Assembly: GCA_964631965.1 (NCBI GenBank) | Contig: CAZWAR010000137.1 | Coordinates: 1 to 6,625, forward strand | Origin: CAIQPS01 sp964631965 | Lineage (GTDB): Bacteria > Actinomycetota > Thermoleophilia > RBG-16-64-13 | DNA length: 6,625 nucleotides | Direction: 5' to 3' | Shown: piece after piece, positions 5,760-6,625 of the stretch | Numbering within the stretch: position 1 is the stretch's first letter | Layout: each line of letters opens with the position of its first letter | Position numbers and translations under genes: made by a program | Notes under the pieces: generated by a model | Databases searched by the model: none | Seen by the model: the letters and a program-made list of their open reading frames with translations, nothing else | What the model was told of the DNA's origin: nothing

Positions 5760-6625
5760 GATCAGGACACAGGCGTCTATGCCCGGACCCGCGCAGGGGT
5801 GGAAGGGCCGCGCGAACGCTTCGGGATACTTCTTCTTGAGAGCTTCGAGATCGGTCTTCTCGATGTCGGCCAGGAAACCGCTGACCGCGTGGCCCACGGC
5901 GTTCTTGGACGTTGTCTTGGCCGGTACGATGGTGTTGATCGCGCCGCCCCGGTCGATGACACCCGGATCGATGGGGTCCCACTTGGCCCCATGGTCCATA
6001 TAGATCACGCCGGGCATGATGCGCTCGGTCACGTAGGCGCCGCCGAGGACGCTGCCGCGCTCGTTGAAGATCGACACCACGTCGCCGTCTTCGATGCCTC
6101 GTTCGGCGGCCGTCGACGGGTGCAGCCAGACCGGATGGTACTGATATCCGTCGGGGCCGGTGATCTTGCAGGTACCGATCTCACGGAGCCAGGTGATGTC
6201 CTCGTGCTGCGAGTGGACACTCCACCGCGGGTGGTTGGAGCAGACCAGCAGCGGGTATTTCTTGGCCCGGTCGGTGCCCAGGGTCTCTTCGTGGCTGATG
6301 CCCTTGGCGACCCATTTGGGTACCGGCGGTCGCTCCTTGTCGTCCGGGAAGTTCTCCTTGAGACCGGTTGCCTCGAACTCGAGAAGGCCGGTCGGCGTGG
6401 TCAGGGGGTTCTTCTTCGGATCCTCGTAGAAGCGCTGGAAGCCGGCCGGTTCGTCTTCCCATTTGTCCGCCGTGGGGATAACCAGGTAGCCCTTGTCGTT
6501 CAGGTCTTCCCAGCTGATGAGGTCGGAGCACCGGGAGGTTTCGTACCCGTACTTGATGAGGTCCGGGATGCTCTTGCCGCCCGTGTACTCCTCCAGCAAA
6601 CCGAGGCGCTCGGCCAGCATGACCA
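5748..6625 (-). CDS. Molybdopterin oxidoreductase large subunit, C-terminal part
   Basis: This is the last 292 or so codons of a DMSO-reductase-superfamily catalytic subunit; the frame stays open to the window edge. Numbering from the Met at 6620, TPTGLLEFEA (75-84) is the family's TPTGKLEFYS-like segment. The molybdopterin-dinucleotide-binding domain starts at YPLLVCSNHPRWSVHSQHED (122-141) and continues through GDVVSIFNERG (179-189), VTERIMPGVIYMDHG (197-211) and RGGAINTIVPAKTTSKNAVG (224-243). The HPRWSVHSQHED, NERG and RGGxxN motifs recall the transhydroxylase/resorcinol-hydroxylase branch rather than nitrate or formate enzymes. This is by eye, and the Mo ligand and any N-terminal cluster lie outside the window. 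The TGA overlaps the start of the iron-sulfur subunit. The likely role is hydroxylation, dehydroxylation or hydroxyl transfer on an aromatic or related substrate; the superfamily call is sure, the reaction is not. Confidence 0.93.
   Translation of the reverse strand, partial: VMLAERLGLLEEYTGGKSIPDLIKYGYETSRCSDLISWEDLNDKGYLVIPTADKWEDEPAGFQRFYEDPKKNPLTTPTGLLEFEATGLKENFPDDKERPPVPKWVAKGISHEETLGTDRAKKYPLLVCSNHPRWSVHSQHEDITWLREIGTCKITGPDGYQYHPVWLHPSTAAERGIEDGDVVSIFNERGSVLGGAYVTERIMPGVIYMDHGAKWDPIDPGVIDRGGAINTIVPAKTTSKNAVGHAVSGFLADIEKTDLEALKKKYPEAFARPFHPCAGPGIDACVLIGGE

Overview
The window is GC-rich and every gene I can support lies on the minus strand, so transcription runs from high to low coordinates. 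It suggests an anaerobic or facultatively anaerobic bacterium. The actinobacterial guess rests on a Tat-type lipoprotein signal followed by a long Thr/Ala-rich linker, plus high GC. That is inference; no marker gene is present.

Layout in transcription order. (1) 6625-5748: C-terminal part of a molybdopterin oxidoreductase of the DMSO-reductase superfamily, cut by the window edge. (2) 5748-4915: its overlapping iron-sulfur subunit, which ends in a small beta-sandwich-like domain. This combination resembles pyrogallol-phloroglucinol transhydroxylase and its relatives. A strong GC hairpin follows at 4862-4829. (3) 4785-4357: a RidA/YjgF-family protein lacking the usual active-site arginine. (4) 4344-3550: a TIM-barrel metal-dependent hydrolase (COG1099/TatD-like), 12 bases downstream and evidently co-transcribed. 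(5) 3350-1988: a lipoprotein substrate-binding protein of the branched-chain-amino-acid (LIV/HAAT) ABC class, with one extra G in a G7 run near its start and an in-frame TAG near its end. It is followed by a 15-bp hairpin at 1851-1816. (6) 1636-1: the remaining transporter genes livG, livF and the beginning of livH, with overlapping or nearly touching ends.

Working hypothesis: the LIV-type transporter imports a small organic acid or aromatic substrate, and the molybdenum enzyme with its electron-transfer subunit transforms it. The RidA-like protein and the metal hydrolase would process a downstream intermediate. Transporters of this class carry aromatic acids as well as amino acids, so aliphatic amino acid uptake should not be assumed.

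The most notable feature is the binding-protein gene. It reads as one intact family member only if one G is removed from the 3239-3245 run and the TAG at 1988-1990 is read through. It is then continuous from the Tat signal to a well-conserved C-terminus ending at 1883, just before the terminator. The gene is therefore a recent pseudogene, carries sequencing errors, or is recoded.

There are no gene-free stretches longer than 300 bases. The three main gaps (1637-1882, 3351-3549, 4786-4914) hold hairpins, a dyad and a possible promoter. I saw no tRNA, rRNA, CRISPR array, insertion sequence or attachment site.
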